Source: JAGQPD01 sp020426865 (lineage in GTDB: Bacteria > Planctomycetota > Planctomycetia > Pirellulales > Pirellulaceae). Taken from it: DNA of 64,000 nucleotides. Positions within the stretch are counted from its first letter, which is position 1, and each line of letters starts with the position of its first letter. Positions 34,604 through 42,873 of the stretch are shown here, piece after piece. The notes below the pieces were generated by a model that ran no database searches, had not been told where the DNA came from, and worked only from the letters and a program-made list of their open reading frames with translations. Location: positions 1 to 64,000 of the forward strand of contig JAWKTN010000012.1 of assembly GCA_041399065.1 (NCBI GenBank). The letters are read 5' to 3'. Made by a program: the position numbers and the translations under genes.

Positions 34604-35331
34604 TAGCGCGACGCACCTACGCTCGGCGCACCGGACGTTTGCAACTACAGCCATCGGATGCAATCAGCCAGAGCCCGAAAGTCGAACCGAGCGGTTCCGG
34701 CAGCTCGGCTACGCAACTAGTCGCGTTTGATCTTGAAACCGGTGGGCTGGAAACCCACCGGCCCGTTATCCAAATCGCGGCGATCGCGATTGATGAGGAC
34801 TTCAATGAACGCGAAGTCTTTGAGGTGAAAGTTCGGTTCGACGAGACGAAGGCATGCCCCGATGCACTTCGTCGGGTTCACTACCGCCGACCAGAATGGA
34901 AGCGGTCAGCCGTGGCTCCGAAGGAAGCCGCTTGGGCCTTCGCCCGGTTCTTACGTCGGCATGCGAACGTCGAAGTTTTTCGGCGTGATTTGTCGGTATT
35001 TCGAGTCGCTCAGCTCGTATCACACAACAGCCAATTCGATGGGCCATTCCTGACGGAATGGTTCGATCGGCTGGACATATTCTTACCTGCTTCCTATCGC
35101 GTATTCTGCACACTACAACGAGCGTACTGGTTCTTTCATGAGAATCCCCATCTTGCACGCCCTGATGATTTTCGCCTCGGAACACTCTGCGACTACTTCG
35201 AAGTCCCACTAAATCCCAGCGATGCCCATGAGGCGTTGGCCGACACACGGGCGGCGATCGGCGTGCTTGGAAAACTAACTGGCAACACCCTCAAACCTCA
35301 GACTAGTGGCCGACGGTGTCAGCTCAAATAA
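34600..35331 (+). CDS. DnaQ-like 3'-5' exonuclease
   Basis: 243 residues from a GTG at 34600 that overlaps the previous stop. The DEDD exonuclease motifs are visible: LVAFDLETGGLETH (ExoI, D and E), VSHNSQFDGPFLTEW (ExoII) and AHEALADTRAAIGVL (ExoIII, H and D, so DEDDh type). The first 35 residues are a variable leader. Such single-domain exonucleases proofread or trim DNA ends and RNA. The location next to the origin suggests a role in replication or protection of the element. Confidence 0.85.
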   Translation: MIARRTYARRTGRLQLQPSDAISQSPKVEPSGSGSSATQLVAFDLETGGLETHRPVIQIAAIAIDEDFNEREVFEVKVRFDETKACPDALRRVHYRRPEWKRSAVAPKEAAWAFARFLRRHANVEVFRRDLSVFRVAQLVSHNSQFDGPFLTEWFDRLDIFLPASYRVFCTLQRAYWFFHENPHLARPDDFRLGTLCDYFEVPLNPSDAHEALADTRAAIGVLGKLTGNTLKPQTSGRRCQLK

Positions 35332-35461
35332 TCTTCTTTGCAGTCCTGGCTATGGGCGCGATTGTCGCCTATCCGAAAGCTGTGGCTCAGCTTGTCATGC
35401 TTTGGCTCGCAATAGCATTCATCAAGAGCATCTGGTAGCAGCCGGAACGCTGTTAGTAACT

Positions 35462-35579
35462 TGTGGACAACAACTGTTGTCATCTACGCCAATGCGTGTC
35501 GCTTGCGACATAGATTTTGACGGTGATCACGTGTCGCTTCCGACGTAGAAATATTCCGACACGTGTCGCTTCCGACATA
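35462..35579. other. Putative replication origin: three iterons and a DnaA-box-like site
   Basis: Three direct repeats of about 18 bases, CGTGTCGCTTSCGACRTA, lie at 35495-35512, 35530-35547 and 35562-35579. Each contains a short dyad TGTCG-N4-CGACA. At 35462-35470, TGTGGACAA is one mismatch from the reverse complement of a DnaA box. The repeats lie just downstream of the repA stop. This is the layout of an iteron-controlled plasmid origin; function is inferred. Confidence 0.68.
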
Positions 35580-35732
35580 CTTTGGAAGCCCCGGCACTCA
35601 AGTGCTGTTGGTAAGTTGCCGTGATGACTGACTATTTCGGGCGGAGTTACGAACGATCGGAAGTGTACAAAGTACCTGATCAAAAGTACTTGAAATCAAA
35701 TGGGCTGTTTTTGTTGAGGTCCAGTCAAGGAG

Positions 35733-37040
35733 CTATCGCTTTGATTGCGATGCGGCCTTGAAGCGTCGAGCGTTTTCGGTCGCTAGCTTTTCCGATTGAC
35801 CGGCGGCAAGAAATTGATGGAAGATGTCATCGCGCACATTGTCGAGCGAATCCATCGCCTTTTTCGGAAGCTGATCGGGCACCTGCGTTGAACGACGTTT
35901 CCTCGCCCGCTCGGCTCGTGCGTTTTCTTCGGCCTTACGGATCTCGTACCACCAATCGGGCGGCCCGTCCGTTCCGGCTGCGGCGCGTTTCAAGTAGAAG
36001 CGAAGGAAGGCCGCCGGACTACGTTTGAAAAACTGCATTCCGAATCTTTCTTTAGCAGCCAAGGTTATGTCGACCCATTCCCGCACTAGATGCGTCGCGT
36101 ATTTCGATAGCAGCCATTGAGCGCCGCGGGCATCGAACCCGATTTCGCATAACGGTTCGAACAATGGCGATTCGGTGTAGACGTTGGTGCGAGGTTGTCG
36201 TAGTGCAATTCCCTTGGCCATCACTACGGAATACCGATTCTTCGACCGCTTGTACAGCTTAGTATCGGCATCTCGTAGGACGCCATGCTGGATGAGTCGG
36301 CGCAGGCACCTTCGCAATCGTGCGTTCTGTTCGAAGGGCTTTAGGTTCGGATCGTAACCCATGACGCTCGTGACGAGATCGCCGACGTGGATCGGATGCG
36401 TGACGTCCTTGCCAGAAAGCAATTTGCTCGCGAATAGGTAGAGTCGTCGGCTCGCGGCATCCAGTTTCCGATAAGTTTCCAGATCGAACCGCAAGACTCC
36501 GCGAGCTGCCTTCGCAAACTGGAAAAACATCGGGTCCCAGATGATCCGCCATGCACGCGACGATGACAAATCGGTCGGCAGGCTATAGCTGAAGAACCCA
36601 AAGTTGATATTGCGATGCTCGCTACGAATCGGGTCGTAGAAACTGTCATTGAAATACTGAACAGCCGCAATTCGCTCGATAGCCTTCGTGATCTGGTGAT
36701 ACTGGCGCCCGCCTCGGCGCGATTGTGCGTTAATCAGTCCAAGCTGCCTCAGCAAGAAATGCCGCGTCACATGCAGCTCACCGTCAGCATCCGCATCAGC
36801 TAACGTGATGGCCAACATTCCCCACAGCACGAGTTCGTCTTGTGGTGAGAGTCCCAGCGGACAAAACACGCGAACGCGGCCTGTGCGGCGATTACGAGTG
36901 CCTGTGCTGTAGTTGAAACTTGTCTCGTGGTTGTAGCTTTCGGTGAGTGACATCCGCGAGTCGATCGGGCAGAGCGCGTGCTCCACGATCGTCAACTGGC
37001 CGACTCCATTCTGAATTCTCTTGCTGCTATTCCGGTGCAT
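35733..37040 (-). CDS. repA: Plasmid-type replication initiator RepA-like
   Basis: A replication-initiator-like protein of 435 residues if it starts at the ATG at 37040; the open frame goes to 37133. The central part (RVFCPLGLSPQDELVLWGML, FLLRQLGLINAQSRRGGRQY, IHVGDLVTSVMGYD) has the winged-helix organisation of plasmid RepA-type initiators. The C-terminal region is basic. I prefer the later start because it places the 15-base palindrome at 37045 just upstream of the gene and avoids overlap with parA. Iterons lie just beyond its stop, as expected of the initiator's binding sites. Confidence 0.72.
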   Translation of the reverse strand: MHRNSSKRIQNGVGQLTIVEHALCPIDSRMSLTESYNHETSFNYSTGTRNRRTGRVRVFCPLGLSPQDELVLWGMLAITLADADADGELHVTRHFLLRQLGLINAQSRRGGRQYHQITKAIERIAAVQYFNDSFYDPIRSEHRNINFGFFSYSLPTDLSSSRAWRIIWDPMFFQFAKAARGVLRFDLETYRKLDAASRRLYLFASKLLSGKDVTHPIHVGDLVTSVMGYDPNLKPFEQNARLRRCLRRLIQHGVLRDADTKLYKRSKNRYSVVMAKGIALRQPRTNVYTESPLFEPLCEIGFDARGAQWLLSKYATHLVREWVDITLAAKERFGMQFFKRSPAAFLRFYLKRAAAGTDGPPDWWYEIRKAEENARAERARKRRSTQVPDQLPKKAMDSLDNVRDDIFHQFLAAGQSEKLATENARRFKAASQSKR

Positions 37041-37044
37041 GTGC

Positions 37045-37059
37045 TTTAACTGAGTTAAA
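37045..37059. promoter_or_regulatory. Perfect palindrome between repA and parA (candidate operator)
   Basis: TTTAACT-G-AGTTAAA, a 7-bp perfect dyad with one central base, lies between the divergent repA and parA starts. Such sites are where RepA or ParA/ParB autoregulate. Confidence 0.45.
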
Positions 37060-37095
37060 CCCAGTTCGTCATAGCACGTGGTGCCGCCAAGCAAC

Positions 37096-38005
37096 ATGAT
37101 AAATTTCTCAGCTCTCATATCTTCCAACACCAAGCCGAACCCCGAATCAAATCGCGAGGTTACAGAGAATTGCCAGTGGCAATCGGCTCAATCCGGCCCC
37201 CAAGCCTTCTGCTTGATCAATCAAAAGGGCGGTGTAGGGAAGAGCTCCACATGCTTTCACCTAGCAGGCGCGTATGCAGGACTTGGATTTCGCGTGCTTG
37301 TCATTGACGCTGATCCTCAGGGCTCGGTGAGCCAAGGATTCTTTGGTTCCACTGCCGTCGAGGAACTCGCGCCGGAAATCACGGTATCGACGCTGTTCGA
37401 CGATTCGTGGGGATTCAGCGACTTCTCGCAGTTGATTCACCCAACGAAGTTCGAGCGAATTCACATCTGCCCAGCCAATCAAAATCTTGCTCAATACAAC
37501 ACGCCGTGCCCGGAAGAATCGGGAATGTCGCAGTTCACAATGCGGGAGTTCATTGAGGACCAAACCGATTTCGATTTGGTGCTGATTGACTGCCCGCCGA
37601 ATCTCTATCGTTGTAGTTGGACGGCGATGATCGCTTCCGATTGGGTCGTCATTCCGGTGAATCCCGAAGACTTTGGAACCCAAGGCCTCCGCGCAGTCCA
37701 CCAAGCGATTGAGAATGCGGCGAGTGCTCAATCCAAGCTTACGCAGGCTCGGCCATCTAGTGACGCGTTCTGACGGTCGGCTATTGGTCCACAAAGCCTA
37801 CGAACGGCGCTTACGAAAGAGCTATGGCAAACTGGTGCTGGAGAATTTGTTGCCAGAGTTGTCCGCTTTCAAGCTCGCGGTTTCTGATCGCACTCCCGTG
37901 GAATTCCACGACACCCGCAGCCGGGCAGCGCGTTTGACACGAAACCTTTGTCGTGAGATTCTCGACCGAACTGATGTTAGAAACTCAGAACGGCGAGTCG
38001 CGTAG
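37096..38005 (+). pseudogene. parA: ParA-like partition ATPase, frameshifted
   Basis: The first half has the deviant Walker A INQKGGVGKSSTCFH, then VLVIDADPQGSVSQGF, DLVLIDCPPNLY and IPVNPEDFGTQG, all ParA/Soj family. At about 37719 one extra G in GCGGCG shifts the frame, and the frame ends in SSDAF at 37773. Removing that base restores NARVLNPSLRRLGHLV and a normal C-terminus (LLPELSAFKLAV) to the stop at 38005. ParA drives partition of plasmid DNA. Either the partition system is broken or the indel is a sequencing error. The start is uncertain (37078 or 37096). Confidence 0.72.
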
Positions 38006-38006
38006 T

Positions 38007-38927
38007 ATGGCAACCACACAGAGCACACTTGAAAAGCTAGAGACCAATCTCGATGAATCCATCGGCGTTCGGCAGCCGTCGATTTCTCGACCCAAGCTAA
38101 GCCCCGTCGCATCAGCGAAAGACGTGGGCCGCAGGCCATTGCGAAACTTCGGACGCATCCAGATCGACCAAGTCATTCCCGACCCGTCGCAGCCACGAAG
38201 TGATTTTTCCGACGAATCGATCCAACAGCTCGCACAGAGTATCAAGAAGAAGGGGCAATTCGCGCCGATACGTGTGCGTTGGTCACCAGGTCATGAGAAG
38301 TGGATCATCGTCTATGGTGAGCGGCGCTGGCGAGCAGCTCAAGCCGCCAAACTCCAAACGATTGACTGTCAGTTCGACGAGAACAAACCCACGGACGCTG
38401 AAATTCTCGAACAGCAAATGATCGAAAATCTACTCCGCGAAGACCTTTCTCCGATCGAGCAGGCACGCGGCTTCTCCGCACTGATGGAACTTCACGGATG
38501 GAATGGAAAGCAGGTTGCTGAATCACTACATGTTCCCGCCTCAACCGTCAGCCGAGCATTGGCGCTGCTTGACCTCCCCGAAGACGTTCAAGGCAAGGTC
38601 GATGCTGGTGAATTGGCAGCTCGATCCGCATACGAAATCAGCAAACTTGACGACGAAACTCGCCAACGAGACCTCGCAGCTCAAGCCGCCAACGGGATGA
38701 CCCTGAAGGAAACGCAGGAGGCCGTGCAAAAACGCCAGCCGAAGAAGAAGTCCGCCCTGAACCGACCGGCGAAGAAACTAGAATTCCTCACCGAATCTGG
38801 CTGGCGCATTACTGCGAAACCACCGACCGACGGCACAGGAAGAACCTACGATCATCTCAAAGAAGCGATCGATCACGTCATGGAAGACATCGACTCGCGC
38901 ATCAAGAGCAACATTCGCATCGACTGA
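38007..38927 (+). CDS. parB: ParB-like partition protein
   Basis: 306 residues, one base after the parA stop. The N-terminal ParB/sulfiredoxin box is clear: IQIDQVIPDPSQPRSDFSDE, then YGERRWRAAQAAKL. A HTH segment (GWNGKQVAESLHVPASTVSR) and a charged C-terminal dimerisation part follow. The ATG at 38007 is preferred over a longer frame to 37953. It binds parS-type sites and loads ParA; no parS was identified nearby. Together with ParA, RepA and iterons it makes a plasmid maintenance core. Confidence 0.88.
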   Translation: MATTQSTLEKLETNLDESIGVRQPSISRPKLSPVASAKDVGRRPLRNFGRIQIDQVIPDPSQPRSDFSDESIQQLAQSIKKKGQFAPIRVRWSPGHEKWIIVYGERRWRAAQAAKLQTIDCQFDENKPTDAEILEQQMIENLLREDLSPIEQARGFSALMELHGWNGKQVAESLHVPASTVSRALALLDLPEDVQGKVDAGELAARSAYEISKLDDETRQRDLAAQAANGMTLKETQEAVQKRQPKKKSALNRPAKKLEFLTESGWRITAKPPTDGTGRTYDHLKEAIDHVMEDIDSRIKSNIRID

Positions 38928-38965
38928 CGCTTTACTTCTCGTATCAAAACGTGGTACGAGTAGAA

Positions 38966-39202
38966 ATGCTCCAATCATTTCGAGGAACAGTTGACGTCGG
39001 CGGTATTCGATCTCTTTATCTTGAGGCCGATGTACCCGCTCGACCTCAACTTGGAAGTTCGTTGGTGGCCGAATTCTGGGCTGTTCTCGATGCGAAAGAA
39101 CTACCGGTCATTCGTGAGGCTGTCCGAGTTGGCGATCGTCGCACAGCATTGTCATTGATTTGTGAACGATCCGCATTTATCGGGTCGATACTTCCCGACT
39201 AA
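38966..39202 (+). CDS. Hypothetical 78-residue protein
   Basis: An ORF from the ATG at 38966 (a GTG at 38951 is possible). It reads SFRGTVDVGGIRSLYLEADV, PARPQLGSSLVAEFWAVLDA and ends ALSLICERSAFIGSILPD. The hydrophobic/charged pattern is plausible for a small soluble protein, and it lies in the island core downstream of parB. No family or ribosome site stands out. Confidence 0.42.
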   Translation: MLQSFRGTVDVGGIRSLYLEADVPARPQLGSSLVAEFWAVLDAKELPVIREAVRVGDRRTALSLICERSAFIGSILPD

Positions 39203-39276
39203 TAGCGATCGCAGTCTACAACTGATTTGGCTACGTTTGCCCACAGGGTAACCCTATCCTGCGGCTTCTCTCATTC

Positions 39277-39359
39277 TGCCACGGCGTCAAGGTCCGCTCG
39301 CGCCGTCGGGACTCGCTGCTGCTTTTGCTTCGCAAAAGACTCCACCCTGACTTGCCGTG
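39277..39359 (+). ncRNA. Candidate structured RNA element, copy 1
   Basis: An 83-base element with three nested stems: an outer pairing of CACGGC (39280-39285) with GCCGTG (39354-39359), a 5-bp stem CGGCG/CGCCG, and a perfect hairpin CTTTTGC-TTC-GCAAAAG (39322-39338). The copy at 40609 changes both arms of the last hairpin so that pairing is kept. It lies upstream of the gene at 39441. See findings. Confidence 0.55.
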
Positions 39360-39440
39360 CTGTCATTCGTTCGGGCCGCCGGCTGGTCCAAGTGAAGGAA
39401 TGATAAGGCGTATAGCCGGGCGCCAGGATGGAGAAACATC

Positions 39441-39989
39441 ATGTCACTAACCGTGAAAGAAAAAGAGCATTGGAAGAATCGAATCTCGCGAAGAATCGAC
39501 CACGCTATTGAACAACTACAGGCACGCAACGATCCCGGTTATTACAAGCGGATTTGCGACCAGGCTGAAGAGGTCGCCTGGAAATCGCTTGGTTTGGAGG
39601 GGCTTCGCGACGAATCGAAGAAGGTCGCGGACGAGATTGATTCACTTCAGAAACGCAAGGACGGCATAAACGCCGAAATGCTGTCGAAGGTCACTGGGAA
39701 ACCAGTCGATACCAGCCGTTCAAGCTACATGGCTATGAGTGACGTGACCGCAGCAGTCAAGCGACGGGCGATGGTACATGAAACCGAGCTGATGGAAGCA
39801 CACTCGCTTGGTTCCCAGATTTTACGCCTGCGACACGAGAAGGAAGAGCTTCTCGATACCGTCTGGCTGGCAAGTTCCCCGTCGCAGATCAAGGAACTCT
39901 GGAGTCGATTCGCAGAGGTCCTGAATTGGGAGCCGCCTAAACTTCAGAAAGAAGCTCTGTCTATTCCACCGCTCTCCTCCGAATCCTAA
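39441..39989 (+). CDS. Predicted coiled-coil protein of the island core
   Basis: 182 residues from the ATG at 39441. Long heptad-like helices are visible (KVADEIDSLQKRKDGINAEM, HSLGSQILRLRHEKEELLDT), consistent with coiled coils, and there is no signal peptide or catalytic motif. It starts about 80 bases downstream of the candidate structured RNA and is followed by a terminator hairpin at 40008. No function can be assigned from the sequence. Confidence 0.58.
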   Translation: MSLTVKEKEHWKNRISRRIDHAIEQLQARNDPGYYKRICDQAEEVAWKSLGLEGLRDESKKVADEIDSLQKRKDGINAEMLSKVTGKPVDTSRSSYMAMSDVTAAVKRRAMVHETELMEAHSLGSQILRLRHEKEELLDTVWLASSPSQIKELWSRFAEVLNWEPPKLQKEALSIPPLSSES

Positions 39990-40007
39990 GCACATTCTGT
40001 GCTACAG

Positions 40008-40034
40008 CCGTCCGGTTCTCGGACGGTTGTTCTT
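40008..40034 (+). terminator. Rho-independent-like terminator after 39441 gene
   Basis: CCGTCCG and CGGACGG form a 7-bp stem around GTTCT, followed by TTGTTCTTC. It lies 19 bases after the stop. Confidence 0.6.
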
Positions 40035-40242
40035 CACCACGTTTTCGCAGATGTATCGAGTCGTCCATTCCTTTGTCTTTTCATCGGAAACATGGTATCT
40101 CCTTCCAAGTTCCTTATCTTCTGTCTCGGGAAGTCGAGAGTCCGCTGTGTTTTCCGTTGACGTTTGTCGTCACCCGAAAACCGGTGGCGTGCATTGGTTT
40201 TCGTTTCGGTTTTATCGTTACTCCAAACGAAAGAGGTGCAGC

Positions 40243-40572
40243 ATGACTGCGACAGAGAAACATTCGAAGAAACCACGTAGCTTGTGGGCCTTCATCGAAA
40301 TCCTGACTAACGGCGAAATCCAATCCGCCAGCGACGCCGATCCACCGTGGTTCGAGGAAGGGACTATCGCGCGGATTGACGAGACGACCTACTGGTATTT
40401 TCTCGAATTGCTTCCGCCGCGTTGGATGGATGGCAACTGGTTTGCGTTCGGTGAGGGGACCGGACCGTTCCGACTGTTCTGGCAGAACAAGGACGAGTTC
40501 TTCGTTCGTGAACTGACTGATTCAGAGACTCGAACCTTCTGCGAGTTGAGTAAAACGACTCTTCACATGTAG
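40243..40572 (+). CDS. Hypothetical 109-residue island protein
   Basis: 109 residues; the ATG at 40243 follows AAAGAGGTGCAGC. Aromatic-rich soluble protein (IDETTYWYFLELLPPRWMDG, NWFAFGEGTGPFRLFWQNKD) with no membrane segment and no motif I recognise. It lies just upstream of the second structured-RNA copy and the ArdC-like gene. The longer in-frame extension to 40027 lacks a ribosome site. Confidence 0.58.
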   Translation: MTATEKHSKKPRSLWAFIEILTNGEIQSASDADPPWFEEGTIARIDETTYWYFLELLPPRWMDGNWFAFGEGTGPFRLFWQNKDEFFVRELTDSETRTFCELSKTTLHM

Positions 40573-40608
40573 TAGCTGAGATCGTCTACTCGGCGGCTTC
40601 ATTCATTG

Positions 40609-40692
40609 TGCCACGGCGTCAAGGTCCGCTCGCGCCGTTGGCGTTCGCTGCTGCTTTCGCATGCGCGAAAGACTCCACCCTGACTTGCCGTG
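40609..40692 (+). ncRNA. Candidate structured RNA element, copy 2
   Basis: An 84-base relative of the element at 39277. The outer CACGGC (40612-40617)/GCCGTG (40687-40692) pairing is the same. The hairpin CTTTCGC-ATGC-GCGAAAG (40654-40671) has a T-to-C change in one arm and the matching A-to-G change in the other, relative to copy 1. It lies upstream of the ArdC-like gene. Confidence 0.55.
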
Positions 40693-40778
40693 TCCCATTT
40701 CTTGCGGGCCACCGGCAGGCCCTTTCCATTGATTTTTTGTTGCATGGCCGGGTGCAACTCTATTCGGAGGAACTTCAC

Positions 40779-41609
40779 ATGAATCGTGAAGAAGTTAAGG
40801 AACTCGTTGATCAAGGGATTCGTGATTTGAATGCAGCACTGGCTGCAGGGAAGAGCGATCGCTTGCAAAAATATCTCGACGTGATGGCTCGCTTTCCAAG
40901 ATACAGTTTCAACAACTGCATTCTGATCGCGGTCCAAGCTCCCGAAGCCACGATGGTCCAGGGATTTCGCGCATGGAAGAAACTCGGACGAAGCGTCATC
41001 AAAGGCGAGAAAGGAATCGGCATCATTGCGCCCATGATTGGCAGAAAGAAGGACGAGGATGCGAAGTCAGACGAGTCGAATGGAAAGGCCGTGTTCGGCT
41101 TTAAAGTCGTTCACGTTTTTGATGTCGCTCAAACGGAAGGCGATGATCTACCTGAGTTCGCCGAGGTATCGGGCGATCCGGGTGAAAACATTGTTGCCGT
41201 TGAGCGATTGATTCGATCGCATGGAATCGAACTCGTTTATGAAGTTATTCCGGGTGGCGCTGATGGGGTGTCGAAGAAGGGGACAATCGTCATTTCGCCT
41301 GACCTTCAACCGGCAGCCCGCCTAGCAACGCTGGTGCACGAAATCTCGCACGAGATTCTCCACCAGTCATCGGAACGTCGAAAGGAAACAACGAAAACGA
41401 TTCGCGAAACGGAAGCGGAGGCCGTTGCACATGTTGTCTGTCAGGCTCTTGGACTCGATACGCTCGATCACTGCGCCGACTATATCCAACTTTACAACGG
41501 CAACTCCGAGGTATTGGTCAAGTCGATGGACCACATCCAAAAGACGGCCGCTCAGATTCTCGAAGGCATCAAGACCAACGGCACTGAATCCGAGGAGTTG
41601 GCCGCATGA
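40779..41609 (+). CDS. ardC: ArdC-like antirestriction protein with metallopeptidase motif
   Basis: 276 residues from the ATG at 40779 after CGGAGG. The N-terminal part (about 1-125: RFPRYSFNNCILIAVQAP, GFRAWKKLGRSVIKGEKGIG) matches the single-stranded-DNA-binding ArdC N-terminal domain. The C-terminal half has a metallopeptidase signature LVHEISHEILHQ (HEXXH) and a downstream ETEAEAVAHVV that supplies the third ligand. ArdC proteins protect incoming plasmid DNA from host restriction. Its stop overlaps the next start as ATGA. Confidence 0.85.
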   Translation: MNREEVKELVDQGIRDLNAALAAGKSDRLQKYLDVMARFPRYSFNNCILIAVQAPEATMVQGFRAWKKLGRSVIKGEKGIGIIAPMIGRKKDEDAKSDESNGKAVFGFKVVHVFDVAQTEGDDLPEFAEVSGDPGENIVAVERLIRSHGIELVYEVIPGGADGVSKKGTIVISPDLQPAARLATLVHEISHEILHQSSERRKETTKTIRETEAEAVAHVVCQALGLDTLDHCADYIQLYNGNSEVLVKSMDHIQKTAAQILEGIKTNGTESEELAA

Positions 41610-41863
41610 ATAACTCGACACGACTTGGAGTGCATCCGATCGTGAAACAAATCATCGATCGAGACTGTCATGTTGCCGAGTCAAATCGGACCGTCATTCG
41701 CCACGTCATATCGAAATTGCGTGGCGGATGGCAAACGTTTCGTTCACTACCCAAATCGGATCGTCGGCAGTTGATGCAGCAATGCGTTCAACAGCATCAC
41801 GACAACCGTGAACTCTATCGGGCGGTGATGTTTCCAAACTACACGACTGGAAAGGAGGACTAA
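41606..41863 (+). CDS. Hypothetical protein coupled to ardC
   Basis: 85 residues with ATGA overlap with the ArdC-like gene. Basic and helical (NRTVIRHVISKLRGGWQTFR, RRQLMQQCVQQHHDNRELYR), no signal peptide. Its stop lies 2 bases before the next gene. It is likely part of one operon with ardC. Function unknown; a DNA-related role would fit the context. Confidence 0.62.
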   Translation: MNNSTRLGVHPIVKQIIDRDCHVAESNRTVIRHVISKLRGGWQTFRSLPKSDRRQLMQQCVQQHHDNRELYRAVMFPNYTTGKED

Positions 41864-41865
41864 GA

Positions 41866-42066
41866 ATGGACCCTGACGCTTGTCTTTCTATGATTTTGGC
41901 CAGTATCGCGAGCGAAGAATGGATCGGCGCCGCACAACACGCTGAGAATCTTCGCACATGGCTCGCCAAAGGAGGCTTTCCGCCCGGCGGAGGAAAACTT
42001 CGCCGGTCATCGATCGAAGCCCTACTTGAATGGCTGATTTCGCATCCGAGTCGCGAAGAACGTTGA
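41866..42066 (+). CDS. Hypothetical 66-residue protein, ardC operon
   Basis: 66 residues with a strong ribosome site (AAAGGAGGACTAAG). It contains CLSMILASIASEEWIGAAQH and WLAKGGFPPGGGKLRRSSIE. The conserved-looking WLxKGGFPP-like segment is reminiscent of small element proteins, but I cannot name a family. It completes the ardC operon. Confidence 0.58.
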   Translation: MDPDACLSMILASIASEEWIGAAQHAENLRTWLAKGGFPPGGGKLRRSSIEALLEWLISHPSREER

Positions 42067-42561
42067 TTACAACCCCGTCAGAATGCGACGCAAAGTCACA
42101 TCTTGGCCACGGGGCCCATGGTTTGCTGCACGCCAACCGGGGCTCACTCCTTCGTGCCCCTCGCACTAGCAATTCGAATGGTCGAATTACCAATCGGCGA
42201 AACTGCACGTTGATCATCCCGCGACGCCCGAGTCGACTTGACCTTCCTCATCGCTTTGCTGGAAGCTTGGTTTACACCGATCGCCGTCGCCGTCCCGTCC
42301 AGTCCAATACTTCACAACACCTTTGGTACAGCGAAAAGGAACGTTTCCGATTCTCGGTTTTGCCTTTGGATTTACCACTCGCGTCAGCCCAGAGTTGACC
42401 GCTCAGGCAAGCTCACGCCAGGCAAGCCTGTCATTCGCTTGCTAACTTCGCCGCCGGTCTATTCGGCCGCCAAGCTCGCGTCGTTCCTCCTCTGAAATGT
42501 TCCGTGTCCATCGGACGTGGTGAATGAACAACAAAACATTTCCTAACGGAGGAACTGAAAA
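42067..42561. other. Intergenic region, 495 bases
   Basis: No gene is supported. Part of it (about 42470-42494, AAGCTC then CGTTCCTCCT) loosely resembles the sequence upstream of the DUF6876-like gene near 21560. Confidence 0.45.
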
Positions 42562-42819
42562 ATGGCAAAACAGAAAAACAAGAAACCAATTCGAATTAAG
42601 GCTGGACGAGGAGTTGTCGCAAAGCTTTGGAAGAACAGCAACAAGAAAGGCGAGTGGTTCAACGTTACCATCACCCGCGTATACACTGACGATGAGGGTG
42701 AGTTCCACGACTCGGACAGCTTCTCGCGAGATGACCTGCTCCAAGTCGCATACGCTGCCCAAAAAGCATTCGACCACATCATCAACCAGACGGATGAGGA
42801 TGCAGACGAAGAAGAATAA
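42562..42819 (+). CDS. Small island protein, paralogue of 20590
   Basis: 85 residues with an AACGGAGGAACTG ribosome site. The core KAGRGVVAKLWKNSNKKGEW, FNVTITRVYTDDEGEF, SDSFSRDDLLQVAYAAQKAF corresponds to the protein at 20590, with a basic N-terminus and an acidic C-terminus instead of the Asn/Gly tail. A terminator hairpin follows. The duplication on both arms suggests a role in element biology, possibly nucleic-acid binding. Confidence 0.65.
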   Translation: MAKQKNKKPIRIKAGRGVVAKLWKNSNKKGEWFNVTITRVYTDDEGEFHDSDSFSRDDLLQVAYAAQKAFDHIINQTDEDADEEE

Positions 42820-42826
42820 AAATCCC

Positions 42827-42848
42827 GGCGGGCGAAAGCCCGCCATTT
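42827..42848. terminator. Bidirectional terminator hairpin
   Basis: GGCGGGC-GAAA-GCCCGCC is a perfect 7-bp stem with a GNRA-type loop, followed by ATTT. It lies between convergent genes ending at 42819 and 42874. Confidence 0.7.
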
Positions 42849-42873
42849 ACTCGACCAGTTAGGCGTTAAGCGA

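Noticed and set aside
35495..35579. CRISPR array
   Set aside because: Three 18-base repeats at 32-35 base spacing with a dyad, no longer repeats, no cas genes and a position beside repA. They fit iterons better.
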